64,000 bases of DNA. Source: an uncultured Candidatus Nitrosopumilus sp. Lineage in GTDB: Archaea; Thermoproteota; Nitrososphaeria; Nitrososphaerales; Nitrosopumilaceae. The notes under the pieces were generated by a model, which worked only from the letters and a program-made list of their open reading frames with translations, ran no database searches and was not told where the DNA came from. Positions within the stretch are counted from its first letter, which is position 1, and each line of letters opens with the position of its first letter. The stretch covers positions 40,050-104,049 of the forward strand of contig CAJQSE010000026.1 of assembly GCA_905612485.1 (NCBI GenBank), in the 5' to 3' direction. The position numbers and the translations under genes were made by a program. Positions 54,894 to 64,000 of this stretch are shown piece by piece.

Positions 54894-55693
54894 TGCTTAG
54901 TGGTAAAACTATTGCAATAACTCGTTCACACGATGATGCTTCAGAATTTATTTCACTTGCAAAAGAAAATAATGTCACTGCTATACCATTACCTACAATT
55001 GAATTAGTAAGTAAGGGTGAAAAAATTGTTGATGACTTTTTAGAGTCTGTCTCTAAATACAATCCTGATTATTCTGTTTTTATGAGTTCAAAAGCTGTAA
55101 AATTATTATTTGACACTGCAAAACAATTGGGAAAACTTGAAAAATTACAATTAGCAGTTGCAAATACTACTGTAATGTCTGTTGGACCTAAAACTTCTCT
55201 CACACTTGAAGCTCAAGGAATTAAAGTAAATCATCAACCTACGACTTTTTCATCTGTTGGTGTGGGTGAGGAATTTACAAAACTTAATGCTGTTGGGAAA
55301 AAAGTTATTGTTCCACGTAGTGGTGCATCAACCCCTTTTCTAAAAGAACTACTTTCAAAAATTGGAATTGATGTATTAGAAATTTATCTGTATGATGTTT
55401 GTGCTTTTAGAGATACTGCTCAATGGAATGGGTTTAGAGAATTATTTTCTCAAAATAAAGTTGATGGTGTAGTCTTTACTAGTGCATCGTCTGTTAGGGG
55501 ATTTTTTGAAATAATGTCTAAAGATTATGCTGAGGATGTATTACTTGACAATCTTACAAAATTATCTGTTGTTTCAATTGGCCCATTTACTTCAGATGAA
55601 TTAAAAAAATTTAAAGTCAAAAATACTGTTGCAGAAGTTCATACTGTTGCAGGTGCATTTGATGCCATGAAGACTACTTTGAACATGATTTGA
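54893..55693 (+). CDS. hemD: Uroporphyrinogen-III synthase
   Basis: Closes the ring to uroporphyrinogen III. I use ATG 54893 (266 aa), whose first base is the last of the cobA stop; the track GTG 54884 adds three residues. Sequence is poorly conserved as usual for HemD, but KTIAITRSHDDASEFISLAKEN, VFMSSKAVKLLFDTA and VPRSGASTPFLKELL plus context identify it. Confidence 0.88.
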   Translation: MLSGKTIAITRSHDDASEFISLAKENNVTAIPLPTIELVSKGEKIVDDFLESVSKYNPDYSVFMSSKAVKLLFDTAKQLGKLEKLQLAVANTTVMSVGPKTSLTLEAQGIKVNHQPTTFSSVGVGEEFTKLNAVGKKVIVPRSGASTPFLKELLSKIGIDVLEIYLYDVCAFRDTAQWNGFRELFSQNKVDGVVFTSASSVRGFFEIMSKDYAEDVLLDNLTKLSVVSIGPFTSDELKKFKVKNTVAEVHTVAGAFDAMKTTLNMI

Positions 55694-55741
55694 GTGTGAT
55701 TTAGCTCAAGCTATTTAGCTCTACCTATTTTTCCTCATGTA

Positions 55742-55753
55742 TTTATAATATAA
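55742..55753 (+). promoter_or_regulatory. TATA box of the suf operon
   Basis: TTTATAATATAA stands 17-28 bases before the sufB ATG, close enough for a nearly leaderless mRNA. Upstream, after the hemD stop, a direct repeat TTTAGCTC (two copies 14 bases apart) is followed by a T-run that could end the hem transcript. Confidence 0.5.
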
Positions 55754-55769
55754 CGGAGTTATTTTACAC

Positions 55770-57170
55770 ATGGCAACAGAAAATCTAGATATTGATTATA
55801 CAAAATATGATTTTAAAGACTCAACAGAAATGTATGTCCATCTTAGTAAAAAAGGACTCTCTAAAGATACTGTAATTGAAATTAGTAAAATGAAAAATGA
55901 GCCACAGTGGATGCTAGATTTTAGATTACGTTCTTATGAAATCTTTATGAATAAACCAATGCCAACTTGGGGTGGTGATCTTAGTACTATCGATTTCCAA
56001 AATATCTATTATTATGCTAAAGCATCTGAAAAAGTAGCAAAGAATTGGGATGATGTTCCAGATAATGTTAAAAAAACTTTTGATAAACTTGGAATTCCAG
56101 AAGCTGAGAAGAAATTTTTGGCAGGTGTTGGTGCACAATACGAATCTGAAGTTGTTTATCATAGTTTAAGAGAAGATTTGGCAAAACAAGGTGTTTTGTT
56201 TTTAGATACTGATCAAGCTTTAATTGATCACCCTGAATTGTTCAAAAAATATTTTGGTAAAATTATCCCTCCAGAGGATAACAAATTTGCAGCATTAAAC
56301 AGTGCAGTATGGAGTGGTGGCTCATTTATCTATGTCCCACCAGGTGTTCATATTGACATGCCTTTACAAGCATACTTTAGAATTAATGCTGAAAATATTG
56401 GTCAATTTGAAAGAACATTAATCATTGTTGATGAAGGCGCAGAAGTACATTACATCGAAGGTTGTACTGCTCCTGTATATTCTTCTGAATCACTTCACTC
56501 TGCTGTTGTTGAACTTGTTGCACACAAAGATGCAAAATTAAGATACACTACTATTCAAAACTGGAGTTCTGATGTTTACAATCTTGTAACAAAACGTGCT
56601 TATGCATATGAAGGTGCAACCGTTGAATGGATTGATGGAAATATTGGAAGTAAATTAACAATGAAATATCCTGGTGTTTATCTTATGGGTGAAAGAGCTT
56701 ATGGTGAAACACTATCTATTGCATTTGCAGGTAAAGGTCAACATCAAGACACTGGAGCTAAAATGGTACATCTTGCACCAAATACAACTTCTAAAGTTAC
56801 ATCAAAATCTGTAAGCCGATTAGATGGACGTTCAACTTATAGGGGAATGCTACATGTTGCAAAAGGCGCTACTGGTGTAAAATCTACTGTTAGATGTGAT
56901 GCATTGTTAATGGATGATACATCAAAAACTGATACTTATCCGTACATGGTAATTGATCAAGAGGATGCAACAATCACTCACGAAGCTACTGTTGGAAAAA
57001 TCGGTGATGAACAAATTTTCTATCTTATGTCTAGAGGATTTAGTGAGGAAGATGCATTATCATTAATTGTTAATGGCTTTATGGAACCATTTACAAAAGA
57101 ATTGCCAATGGAATATGCAGTTGAATTAAACAGACTCATTAAATTAGAAATGGATGACTCTGTGGGATAA
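55770..57170 (+). CDS. sufB: Fe-S cluster assembly scaffold SufB
   Basis: 466 aa, with [20 protein letters not shown] and [23 protein letters not shown] and the C-terminal [17 protein letters not shown]. Core of the SUF scaffold together with SufD. The SufC ATPase normally next to it is not in the window. Confidence 0.96.
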   Translation: MATENLDIDYTKYDFKDSTEMYVHLSKKGLSKDTVIEISKMKNEPQWMLDFRLRSYEIFMNKPMPTWGGDLSTIDFQNIYYYAKASEKVAKNWDDVPDNVKKTFDKLGIPEAEKKFLAGVGAQYESEVVYHSLREDLAKQGVLFLDTDQALIDHPELFKKYFGKIIPPEDNKFAALNSAVWSGGSFIYVPPGVHIDMPLQAYFRINAENIGQFERTLIIVDEGAEVHYIEGCTAPVYSSESLHSAVVELVAHKDAKLRYTTIQNWSSDVYNLVTKRAYAYEGATVEWIDGNIGSKLTMKYPGVYLMGERAYGETLSIAFAGKGQHQDTGAKMVHLAPNTTSKVTSKSVSRLDGRSTYRGMLHVAKGATGVKSTVRCDALLMDDTSKTDTYPYMVIDQEDATITHEATVGKIGDEQIFYLMSRGFSEEDALSLIVNGFMEPFTKELPMEYAVELNRLIKLEMDDSVG

Positions 57171-57195
57171 TATCCCAATTTTTATCTGATTAATA

Positions 57196-58596
57196 ATGTC
57201 TCAAGAAATACTTTCAAAATTAAGCACTGCTCATATTGATAAAATATCTTTATCTGGAAATGAACCTGATTGGCTTAAAAATTATCGAAGAAATTCATTA
57301 ATTATCTATGATGATCTCCCAATTGAAACATCTCCATTATACAACAAGTATACTGATGCAAAAAAGATGGATCCTGCAAAAGTATCTCTATCTACTACTA
57401 CTACTGAAACAATACCTGCTTTTCTTCAAAAAAGATTAGGTGAATTAGAAAATGAAATTTGTATTATTCAAATTGGAACCAACATTCATAGAATTAATTT
57501 ACCTGATGAATTAAAATCAAAAGGACTTGTAATCTCTTCAATATCTGATGCCATTCAAAATAATTTTGAATTAGTAAAAAATGCATTAGAGGCATCAAAT
57601 TCTAATGATGATAAATTTACAGCTTTGAATAATGCTGCTTTTAATTCTGGAATATTCATCCACATACCACGTAATTTTATTTTAGATAAACCTATTTACT
57701 TTTTGACATGCCTTTCTGAAGATGGTCATTCAACAATTTCTAGAAATATTATTTTTGCAGATGAAAGCAGTAAATCTATACTTGTTCAAGAATTGTATTC
57801 TGCAAATATTCAAACACAGCAAGCATATATTGAATTAATGAACACAAATGTTGCTGCAAATGCTCAATTGGATGTTACTACTTTACAAATGATGGATCAA
57901 CACGCTGTAACTTTTTCAACAAAACGTATTGACCTCGGACAAGATGCTAAAGTAAACTGGTATTCTGGATTATTTGGTTCAATGTTATCTAGATATAAAA
58001 TTGAATATTTTCTTAATGGTACTGGTGCATCTTCAAATGACTCTGAAGTTATTTTTGGAAATAATGAACAATCATTTGATATTCAAACTAATGTAAATCA
58101 TGAAAGTCCATCTACTGAAGGACGTGTAGTTGAAAAATCTATTCTTCGAAATAAATCTAAATCTCTTTTTAAAGGAATGATTAGAATTAAGGAAAATGCA
58201 ACTAAATCCAATTCTTTCTTATCAGGTCGTTCAATTCTATTAGATCCTGATGCAAAATCCTCATCAATTCCTGGATTAGAGATATTCACCAATGATGTAA
58301 AAGCAACTCATTCTGCATCTGTTGCACAAATTGATGAGGAACAACTTTTCTATCTAAAAACTAGATGCCTCAGTCATGAAGAAGCTGAAAGAACTATTGT
58401 TGAGGGTTTCTTAGAACCTCTTTCAAGAAAAATGTCTTTTCAAGTGAGAGCATGGATTGCATATCTTATTGAATCAAAATGGGATAATCGTGAACTTACT
58501 ATTAACACAGATGAGGAATTGGCAAAGTTTGTTGAAATTGAAGAAACTCGTTATGATGAAAATTCTGAAGTTGAACAACACTACAAGTATCGGTGA
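57196..58596 (+). CDS. sufD: Fe-S cluster assembly protein SufD
   Basis: 466 aa paralogue of SufB with the shared beta-helix and C-terminal AERTIVEGFLEPLSRKMSF, but weaker in the scaffold Cys region. Forms SufBCD. Immediately followed by the small Rieske gene, which begins 4 bases after the stop. Confidence 0.94.
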   Translation: MSQEILSKLSTAHIDKISLSGNEPDWLKNYRRNSLIIYDDLPIETSPLYNKYTDAKKMDPAKVSLSTTTTETIPAFLQKRLGELENEICIIQIGTNIHRINLPDELKSKGLVISSISDAIQNNFELVKNALEASNSNDDKFTALNNAAFNSGIFIHIPRNFILDKPIYFLTCLSEDGHSTISRNIIFADESSKSILVQELYSANIQTQQAYIELMNTNVAANAQLDVTTLQMMDQHAVTFSTKRIDLGQDAKVNWYSGLFGSMLSRYKIEYFLNGTGASSNDSEVIFGNNEQSFDIQTNVNHESPSTEGRVVEKSILRNKSKSLFKGMIRIKENATKSNSFLSGRSILLDPDAKSSSIPGLEIFTNDVKATHSASVAQIDEEQLFYLKTRCLSHEEAERTIVEGFLEPLSRKMSFQVRAWIAYLIESKWDNRELTINTDEELAKFVEIEETRYDENSEVEQHYKYR

Positions 58597-58600
58597 TTTT

Positions 58601-58909
58601 TTGTCTGAATGGATTAAAGCATGCAATTTAGATCAAGTGAAAAAAGGCGAACTTTTTGGTTTTATTAAAGATGATATGAAACTTCTCATAGCAAATCTTG
58701 ATGGCACAATTCATGCTACTGATTTAATTTGTACTCATGCTGATGCAGATCTTTCTACTGGCTTTCTGAGCAAAGAAGGTGTTAGATGTCCATTACATCT
58801 TTCAGTTTTTAATTTAGTTAATGGTAAACCAAATAATCTTCCAGCTGAAACTGCTCTTAAAACATATCCAGTTAAAATTGATAACAACGAAATTTTTGTA
58901 GAGGTTTAA
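58601..58909 (+). CDS. Rieske-type [2Fe-2S] ferredoxin, small
   Basis: 102 aa from TTG 58601 (the track start at 58457 is inside sufD and has no support). Cluster ligands CTHADADLSTG and CPLHLSVFNL form C-x-H and C-x2-H. Like the Rieske components of dioxygenases and nitrite reductase small subunits. In the suf operon it may donate electrons for cluster assembly or serve as a target. Three bases separate it from sufS. Confidence 0.88.
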   Translation: MSEWIKACNLDQVKKGELFGFIKDDMKLLIANLDGTIHATDLICTHADADLSTGFLSKEGVRCPLHLSVFNLVNGKPNNLPAETALKTYPVKIDNNEIFVEV

Positions 58910-58912
58910 AAT

Positions 58913-60157
58913 TTGCAAAGTACTGACGACTCTTTTGAGAATCTTAGAAATGATTTTCCAATTTTAAAAAGAACTGTTAGAGATAACAAACGTCTTGTTT
59001 ATTTAGATAATGCATCTACAACTCAAAAACCTAATCAAGTAATTGATGCTATTACTGATTATTATAGAAATCATAATGCAAATATTCATCGTGCAGTATA
59101 TGCCCTTGCTGAAGAATCAACTGAAGCTTATGAAGCAGCTAGAGATAAAATTGCAAAATTTGTTAATATTAAAAATCGTCAAGAACTTATTTTTGTTAGA
59201 GGAACTACTGAAGCAATTAATTTAGTTGCATATGCATGGGGGAGACCTCATATCAACGAAGGTGATATTATTGTCACCACTGAATATGAGCATCATAGTA
59301 ATATTGTTCCATGGCAATTACTTACTCAAGAAAAACATGCAAAATTAGAATATATTGGAATGGATGATGATGGACAATTAATTTTAGATGATCTTGATAA
59401 ATATCTTGCAACTGGTAAAGTAAAACTTGTAACTTTTAGTTTGATGTCTAATGTTCTTGGAACTATTACTGATGCTGAAAAAATTATTGCAAAATGTAAG
59501 GCTGCAGGTGTCCCTACTTTGATTGATGGTGCTCAAGCTGTACCTCATATGACAGTTGATCTTGATACTTTGGGTTGTGATTTCTTTGCATTCTCTGGAC
59601 ACAAAATGTTGGCTCCTACTGGAATTGGTGTTTTGTGGGTTAGAAAATCTGTATTACAAACAATGAATCCATTTCATGGTGGTGGTGATATGATTAGAGA
59701 AGTTCACAAGTATGAAACTACTTGGAATGATTTACCTTACAAATTTGAAGCAGGAACTCCAAGTATTGCAGATGTTATAGGATTTGGAGCTGCAATTGAT
59801 TATCTTACAAAAATTGGAATGGATAATGTGCGACAACATGAAATTGAATTAACTAAATATGCTATAGATGAATTTTCAAAAGTTCCAGGACTTCAAATCT
59901 ATGGTACTAAAGATATTACAAAACGTGGTGGTGTCATATCATTTAATTTTGCAGATGTACATCCACATGATGTTGCTCAAATAATTGATGGTGAGGGTAT
60001 TGCACTTCGTTCAGGTCATCATTGTGCCCAAGTATTAATGGAGAGACTAAACGTTGCTGCAACTTCTAGAGCTAGTTTCTATATTTATAATACAAAGGCA
60101 GATGTTGATGCTTTAATCAATTCATTAAATATAGTGGCAAAGGTCTTTAAATTATGA
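58913..60157 (+). CDS. sufS: Cysteine desulfurase SufS
   Basis: 414 aa PLP enzyme giving sulfur from cysteine: LDNASTTQKPNQVIDAI, DFFAFSGHKMLAPTGIGVLWV (PLP Lys) and SGHHCAQVLMERL (active Cys). TTG start. ATGA overlap with sufU. Confidence 0.96.
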   Translation: MQSTDDSFENLRNDFPILKRTVRDNKRLVYLDNASTTQKPNQVIDAITDYYRNHNANIHRAVYALAEESTEAYEAARDKIAKFVNIKNRQELIFVRGTTEAINLVAYAWGRPHINEGDIIVTTEYEHHSNIVPWQLLTQEKHAKLEYIGMDDDGQLILDDLDKYLATGKVKLVTFSLMSNVLGTITDAEKIIAKCKAAGVPTLIDGAQAVPHMTVDLDTLGCDFFAFSGHKMLAPTGIGVLWVRKSVLQTMNPFHGGGDMIREVHKYETTWNDLPYKFEAGTPSIADVIGFGAAIDYLTKIGMDNVRQHEIELTKYAIDEFSKVPGLQIYGTKDITKRGGVISFNFADVHPHDVAQIIDGEGIALRSGHHCAQVLMERLNVAATSRASFYIYNTKADVDALINSLNIVAKVFKL

Positions 60158-60597
60158 ATAGTGGTACTGACATCTATCATGAAATGATTGTTGATTATTC
60201 AAGAAATCCTATCAACTATGGAAAAATTGAAAATCATGATGTTACATTTCATGATTCTAACCCCCTATGTGGTGATAGTATTGATATTGATATGAAAATT
60301 GATGATAACAAAGTCACTGATATTAAATTTCATGGAAAAGGTTGTGCCATCTGTATGGCTTGCACTTCAGTTTTAACTGAAATAACTAAGGGAAAATCTC
60401 TTGATGATGTACGAAAAATTGAAAAACATGATATATTGGGTGAATTAGGATTAGACCACTTACAAGCTGTTAGAATTAAATGTGCATTACTTTCTCTTAA
60501 GGTGCTCAAATCTGCATTGTATACCTACCTTGGTTCTAATCTGAATGATGAAACAGGTGTAGATACGCTAAAAACAGAGGCTGAAAATCTGTATTAA
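60154..60597 (+). CDS. sufU: Fe-S scaffold/sulfur-acceptor SufU (IscU-like)
   Basis: 147 aa with the three conserved Cys: NPLCGDSIDI, GKGCAICMACTSV and RIKCALLSL, and Asp after the first. SufU accepts sulfur from SufS. Ends 1 base before the next small gene. Confidence 0.94.
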   Translation: MNSGTDIYHEMIVDYSRNPINYGKIENHDVTFHDSNPLCGDSIDIDMKIDDNKVTDIKFHGKGCAICMACTSVLTEITKGKSLDDVRKIEKHDILGELGLDHLQAVRIKCALLSLKVLKSALYTYLGSNLNDETGVDTLKTEAENLY

Positions 60598-60598
60598 T

Positions 60599-60946
60599 AT
60601 GAGTGATTTTACTTCTTCCATTCCTATTGAATTACAAATACGAAAAATAATTTTTGAAAAATTTAATGATGTTGATACAAAATTTACTAATGATGCTATC
60701 TTTGAAATTCTCAAATCTGAAGGTGACCTTGACCCTTCTTGGATAATTGATGATACTGAATCATTATTTATGGGAATTTGTGATTCTGGTCTTGTGAGAA
60801 ATATCGCACAAAATTTTACTACTATTTTTCTAAAACTATTTGATCCTGTTGAAAAATTTTATTGTGATTCTTGTAATCATGATATCTATCTAGGAACCTC
60901 TGAAGAAAGAGTTTGCCCAAATTCCTCTTGTGCATCTACTCTTTAG
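60599..60946 (+). CDS. Hypothetical protein with C-terminal zinc ribbon (115 aa)
   Basis: A winged-helix-like or all-helical start (NDAIFEILKSEGDLDPSWII) is followed by FYCDSCNHDIYLG and VCPNSSC, a four-Cys ribbon in the last 35 residues. It is read with the suf genes but has no SUF function I know. Its end overlaps pgk by 11 bases. Confidence 0.7.
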   Translation: MSDFTSSIPIELQIRKIIFEKFNDVDTKFTNDAIFEILKSEGDLDPSWIIDDTESLFMGICDSGLVRNIAQNFTTIFLKLFDPVEKFYCDSCNHDIYLGTSEERVCPNSSCASTL

Positions 60947-62165
60947 TTCTATATTTTATTGCCGCATCCTCTAACGCTTTCATCATTGGAAGTTTTTCTC
61001 CAGTCAGATATAATACTAATGCGCCACCTGCTGTACTGATATGATTAATTTTATCTGCTAATCCTTCTTGCTTTAATGCTGTTGTTAAATGTCCACCACT
61101 TACAATTGTTGTTGCCATTGAATTTGCAACTGCATTTAACATTTCTTTTGTTCCATATTTGAAATTCTCTTTTTCAAAAAATCCTGCAGGACCACTAATG
61201 AATACTGTTCCCGCACCTGAAATTAATTTTGAATAATATTCTATTGTTTTAGGGCCTAAGTCCAAAATTTTATCTCCTTTACTAATTTCCCTAACATCCA
61301 TTTCTACTCTTTTCCCATCTTTATCAATTGCAATATCTACTGGAGTTGCAAAAACATCTGGGTAATCCCCTATCAACGAATGTGCTTTTGAAACCATATC
61401 GTTTTCTCTTTTGATTCTTAGAGGGGATTTAATTCGGGCTTGAGCCCGCATAAACACATTTCCAATTAATCCTGTAAGTAAAACATGGTCTGCACGTCCA
61501 TTTTGAATTAGTAATTTGATAGCTTCTAGTCTATCTGATACTTTTGAACCTCCTAGAATAATTACATGGGGTGCTTTTGCAACTGTCATTATTTCATCCA
61601 AATTTCTTACTTCTCTCTCTACGATTCTACCTGCACATGCTGGTAACACCTGTGCAAATCCTACAATAGATGGATGTGATCTGTGTGCACTTGGAAATGA
61701 ATCTAAGACACAAAGATCAAATAATTTTGATAATCTTGAAACCATGATTGTTTTTGCAGCATTTTCTGGTGTAAACTCATAATTTTCTTCAGCACATAAT
61801 CTAAGATTATCTAAAAGTAATATCTCCCCTTCTTCTAAATTTTTAATTGCATTTTGTGCTGCTTCTCCAATAGTATCTTCCACATATTTTATTTTTCTAC
61901 ACATTAATTTCTCAAGAACTTTTGCATGTTTGTCCATTCCTGTATATTCATTATTTCCAACCCTTCCTTGATGAGATGCTATCACCACTTTAGCATCTTT
62001 TAGTGATTCAAGCGTTTCAATGGTTTCTTCAATTCTTTTGGTACCTAAAATTTCCCCCGTTTCTGGATCGATTGGACAATTCATATCCATTCTCACAAAT
62101 ACGGTTTTACCATTTAGATCAAAATCATCTAATGTGAGTACCTTCACAACTTTTCTATTATGCAC
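60936..62165 (-). CDS. pgk: Phosphoglycerate kinase
   Basis: 409 aa, archaeal-type PGK, 3-phosphoglycerate/1,3-bisphosphoglycerate step of gluconeogenesis or glycolysis. It has VFVRMDMNCPID, ASHQGRVGNNEY, FPSAHRSHPSIVGF, VIILGGSKVSDRLEAIK and GPAGFFEKENFKYGT. GTG start; GTG 62147 is a shorter option. Confidence 0.96.
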   Translation of the reverse strand: MHNRKVVKVLTLDDFDLNGKTVFVRMDMNCPIDPETGEILGTKRIEETIETLESLKDAKVVIASHQGRVGNNEYTGMDKHAKVLEKLMCRKIKYVEDTIGEAAQNAIKNLEEGEILLLDNLRLCAEENYEFTPENAAKTIMVSRLSKLFDLCVLDSFPSAHRSHPSIVGFAQVLPACAGRIVEREVRNLDEIMTVAKAPHVIILGGSKVSDRLEAIKLLIQNGRADHVLLTGLIGNVFMRAQARIKSPLRIKRENDMVSKAHSLIGDYPDVFATPVDIAIDKDGKRVEMDVREISKGDKILDLGPKTIEYYSKLISGAGTVFISGPAGFFEKENFKYGTKEMLNAVANSMATTIVSGGHLTTALKQEGLADKINHISTAGGALVLYLTGEKLPMMKALEDAAIKYRTKE

Positions 62166-62287
62166 TTGGTTAAAATCTTTGAGCCGATCACAATTATTTG
62201 TTGAAATTTGTTTGTGTGATATGAGTTATATTTTTGAAGGTTATGTATTAATAAAAATTAAAAGATGTATACTTGAGGTTTAATTAA

Positions 62288-62956
62288 TTGCAAAACTGGC
62301 TTTTTGATATTCGTTCTCGTTCTTTTGTCTTATTGACTGCCCTCTTCCTCATTTTAACTGCCTTTGTATTTTCTGAACTAACTGATGATTTTGATCAAAA
62401 TGTGATTTTTTTCATTTCAGAAAATGTTGGAAATCCTACTCTTGACATTTTTATGCAATATGTTACTGAGAGTGGAGATGTTTTTAACATGATGATATTT
62501 GCAATTATAGTATTATTAATTCCAAAAACTCGTAGAGTTGGAATTACTCTTTTGATTCTAATTGTAATTTCTACTCTTCTTACCGGATACATCAAATGCG
62601 GTGTCGACAGAGATAGACCTGATTTTGAATACCTTGGAGTTGAATTTCCTGTAGAAATTAGCCGTGATACATTTGCATTGTTCTGTGAAGGTGGTTTTGA
62701 TGCTTCATACCCTTCTGGTCATGCAGCTAGATCAATGATATTTGCAATTATCTTAGGATATGCACTATCTGAGAGATTTCCTCGTGGTGCATATTTGATA
62801 TTTATTTATCCTGCAATGATCTCTCTTAGTAGATTGTATGTTTTACAACATTTTCCAATGGATGTAATAGGTGGAACTGTAATTGGAGTGATGCTTGCAG
62901 GTGTTATGGCAAATAGAACAAAATTATACCAAATTTTTGATAAATCAAAATCCTAA
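62288..62956 (+). CDS. PAP2-family membrane phosphatase
   Basis: 222 aa with six membrane segments and the three PAP2 motifs: KCGVDRDRP, SYPSGHAAR and SRLYVLQHFPMDVIGG. Typical lipid phosphatase (undecaprenyl or dolichyl diphosphate) or phosphatidate phosphatase. TTG start. In archaea it may recycle the dolichol carrier used by glycosyltransferases. Convergent overlap of 12 bases with the next gene. Confidence 0.9.
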   Translation: MQNWLFDIRSRSFVLLTALFLILTAFVFSELTDDFDQNVIFFISENVGNPTLDIFMQYVTESGDVFNMMIFAIIVLLIPKTRRVGITLLILIVISTLLTGYIKCGVDRDRPDFEYLGVEFPVEISRDTFALFCEGGFDASYPSGHAARSMIFAIILGYALSERFPRGAYLIFIYPAMISLSRLYVLQHFPMDVIGGTVIGVMLAGVMANRTKLYQIFDKSKS

Positions 62957-63256
62957 TTCTGTTAAAGCTGAATTATCTATCAATACAATTGCAAAATGTT
63001 CATCGTCATAATGATATGTCCAATATTTGACATCCCTTGTTTCATTTTTTTGACGAAGCCCTTTTGTAACTCCTGTTGTAATTGTATATCCAATTCTTTT
63101 TGCAAGTTTAGTTTCTTTTGGCATTAGGACTTTGAAACCTTCTTTTTTATCTTTGAATCCTAAATTTACCATATCTTCCACTGCTAGAATTGCATCATTT
63201 TCATTTTTTAGATCATATACTTTTGTTATTGGTAAATTTTTTGGATGAAAATCCAT
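62945..63256 (-). CDS. Hypothetical protein (103 aa)
   Basis: No family recognised. Beta-rich: KEGFKVLMPKETKLAKRIGY and KYWTYHYDDEHFAIVLIDNS. Overlaps PAP2 at the 3' end. A small regulator or a metabolic-fold protein is possible. Confidence 0.65.
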   Translation of the reverse strand: MDFHPKNLPITKVYDLKNENDAILAVEDMVNLGFKDKKEGFKVLMPKETKLAKRIGYTITTGVTKGLRQKNETRDVKYWTYHYDDEHFAIVLIDNSALTELGF

Positions 63257-63316
63257 AGTTTTGGTAAAATATCATCACTAATATTTTTTAAAATAAGTTA
63301 ATTTGCGATCAATATT

Positions 63317-63333
63317 GGTTAATTTTCTTAACC
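63317..63333. promoter_or_regulatory. Inverted repeat in the gap before the terminal coiled-coil gene
   Basis: GGTTAA-TTTTC-TTAACC, six-base arms with a five-base spacer. It lies 60-76 bases upstream of the start of the gene at 63393, and about the same distance from the gene on the minus strand. Architecture like that at 47397, but unrelated sequence. Could be an operator for either neighbour. Confidence 0.35.
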
Positions 63334-63392
63334 GAAAAGTCAAATCCTAATCATATTAACAACTTAATCGACTCTTTTATTTTAGAACATCA

Positions 63393-64000
63393 TTGACATC
63401 CTTAGAAAAAACAGTAATTGAATTACGTCAAAAGAAGAAAGAAGCAACAAAACTAAAACAAAATGCTGAAACTCAACTTAAGCAACTTCAATCTGCAGAA
63501 AAACGTTCTGCAACTGGTTTACAAAAAATGATTAAACAAATTGAATCTGAAAAAGAAGATGTTTCAGATGTTTCAGAAAACCTTACAAGAAAAAATGCTC
63601 AGGTGGATAGTATTCAAAGATTAGTATCTACTGCTGAAGTTCGTATTAATAGTGAAAAAGAAATTATTGATCAAACTGAACAAGAAATTGAATTTGCTGA
63701 AACTCCTGAAGAAAAACAAAATGCAGAGGCTAGACTGCGCTCATTAAATGATCATATTCAGGAATTAATTTCTGAAATAAAAAGCAGACAAAAAACACTG
63801 AAAAAAATATCTGAACAAGTTTCCACATTTGATGATATCAAATCAAAAATTGCAACACAAATTAAAAAACAAACTAAATCAAAGCCTTCATTTCGTAGTA
63901 CCATTAGTTCAAGTCATCATACTGCAGCAAAAGTTGTAAAAGAAATTGAAAAACGAACTAAAGCTGAAGAAAGAATTACTAAAACTTTGAATAATGCATC
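63393..64000 (+). CDS. Coiled-coil protein, 3' end beyond window
   Basis: Open to the window end, so not in the ORF track. TTG 63393 reads M-T-S-L-E-K-T-V-I-E, then about 200 residues rich in Lys/Glu/Gln/Ala with heptad spacing (ELRQKKKEATKLKQNAETQL). No ATG fits earlier in frame. Could be a structural or chromosome-segregation type protein; the missing C-terminal part would decide. Confidence 0.65.
   Translation, partial: MTSLEKTVIELRQKKKEATKLKQNAETQLKQLQSAEKRSATGLQKMIKQIESEKEDVSDVSENLTRKNAQVDSIQRLVSTAEVRINSEKEIIDQTEQEIEFAETPEEKQNAEARLRSLNDHIQELISEIKSRQKTLKKISEQVSTFDDIKSKIATQIKKQTKSKPSFRSTISSSHHTAAKVVKEIEKRTKAEERITKTLNNA

Noticed and set aside
62188-62221. TCACA...TGTGA inverted words before the PAP2 gene
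   Set aside because: Arms of five bases with a 20-plus base spacer are too weak to call.
62221-62283. 20-codon frame MSYIFEGY... before the PAP2 gene
   Set aside because: Short and without conserved features; possible leader but chance cannot be excluded.

Overview
The window looks like the chromosome of an ammonia-oxidizing thaumarchaeon (Nitrososphaerota) of the Nitrosopumilus / marine group I type. The case rests on low G+C, archaeal information-processing genes (rpl18e, rpl37ae, rpl10e, Rpo3, exosome Rrp4/41/42, SBDS, Nob1, Cbf5, EndA, prefoldin beta, Pcc1), F420 synthesis (cofE), two-subunit 2-oxoacid:ferredoxin oxidoreductase, TATA-box promoters close to start codons, many TTG starts, and a secreted protein with the SWIKNNAGWWADG repeat I associate with these archaea. 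I see no rRNA, CRISPR array, insertion sequence or prophage. Genes are dense, and ATGA/TTGA overlaps are common.

Layout. 1-8.6 kb: 3' part of ftsY, argF, then the tail of the spc ribosomal cluster (rpl18-rps5-rpl30-rpl15-secY-adkA-EMC3/YidC-like-cmk-cbf5). 8.7-17.5 kb: an intron-containing tRNA-Ser, an FAD oxidoreductase, a 2-hydroxyacid dehydrogenase, korAB, several unassigned genes and cofE. 17.6-21.4 kb: two complete but different LeuC/LeuD pairs in tandem. 21.4-28.7 kb: an NDP-sugar pyrophosphorylase-like gene at the end of the rps9-rpl13-rpl18e-rpo3 unit (minus strand), facing the SBDS-exosome-rpl37ae-pcc1-prefoldin-XPF nuclease unit (plus strand). 28.7-36 kb: SIMPL protein, nob1, nadK, a possible rhodanese remnant, a long ferredoxin, a GT2 glycosyltransferase facing a coiled-coil protein, then a gap holding a 35-codon Cys gene with a palindromic operator candidate and a box C/D sRNA. 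36-45.5 kb: CPA2 antiporter, tRNA-Gly, rpl10e/endA divergent pair, a degenerate PLD-like protein, tRNA-Glu, several very small Cys-rich genes, and the repeat-bearing secreted protein. 45.5-50.5 kb: transport block (ABC-2 exporter, DUF47-PiT phosphate uptake, SbtA/SbtB-like bicarbonate uptake). 50.5-55.7 kb: arsR facing arsC-aquaporin-hemL-hemC-cobA-hemD. 55.8-61 kb: sufB-sufD-Rieske-sufS-sufU. 61-64 kb: pgk, PAP2 phosphatase and the start of a coiled-coil gene cut by the window end.

How the genes fit together. Most of the window is core metabolism and ribosome/RNA machinery. SbtA/SbtB would supply bicarbonate for autotrophy, PiT phosphate, KorAB reduced-ferredoxin-linked 2-oxoacid chemistry, hem/cobA tetrapyrroles and suf Fe-S clusters. 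The least expected content is small: a box C/D sRNA, five Cys-bearing mini-proteins absent from the ORF track (including a 9-Cys metallothionein-like one), an arsenic-type unit running straight into tetrapyrrole genes, and a suf operon without sufC. I saw no large unknown multi-gene system. All assignments are by eye; no searches were run.
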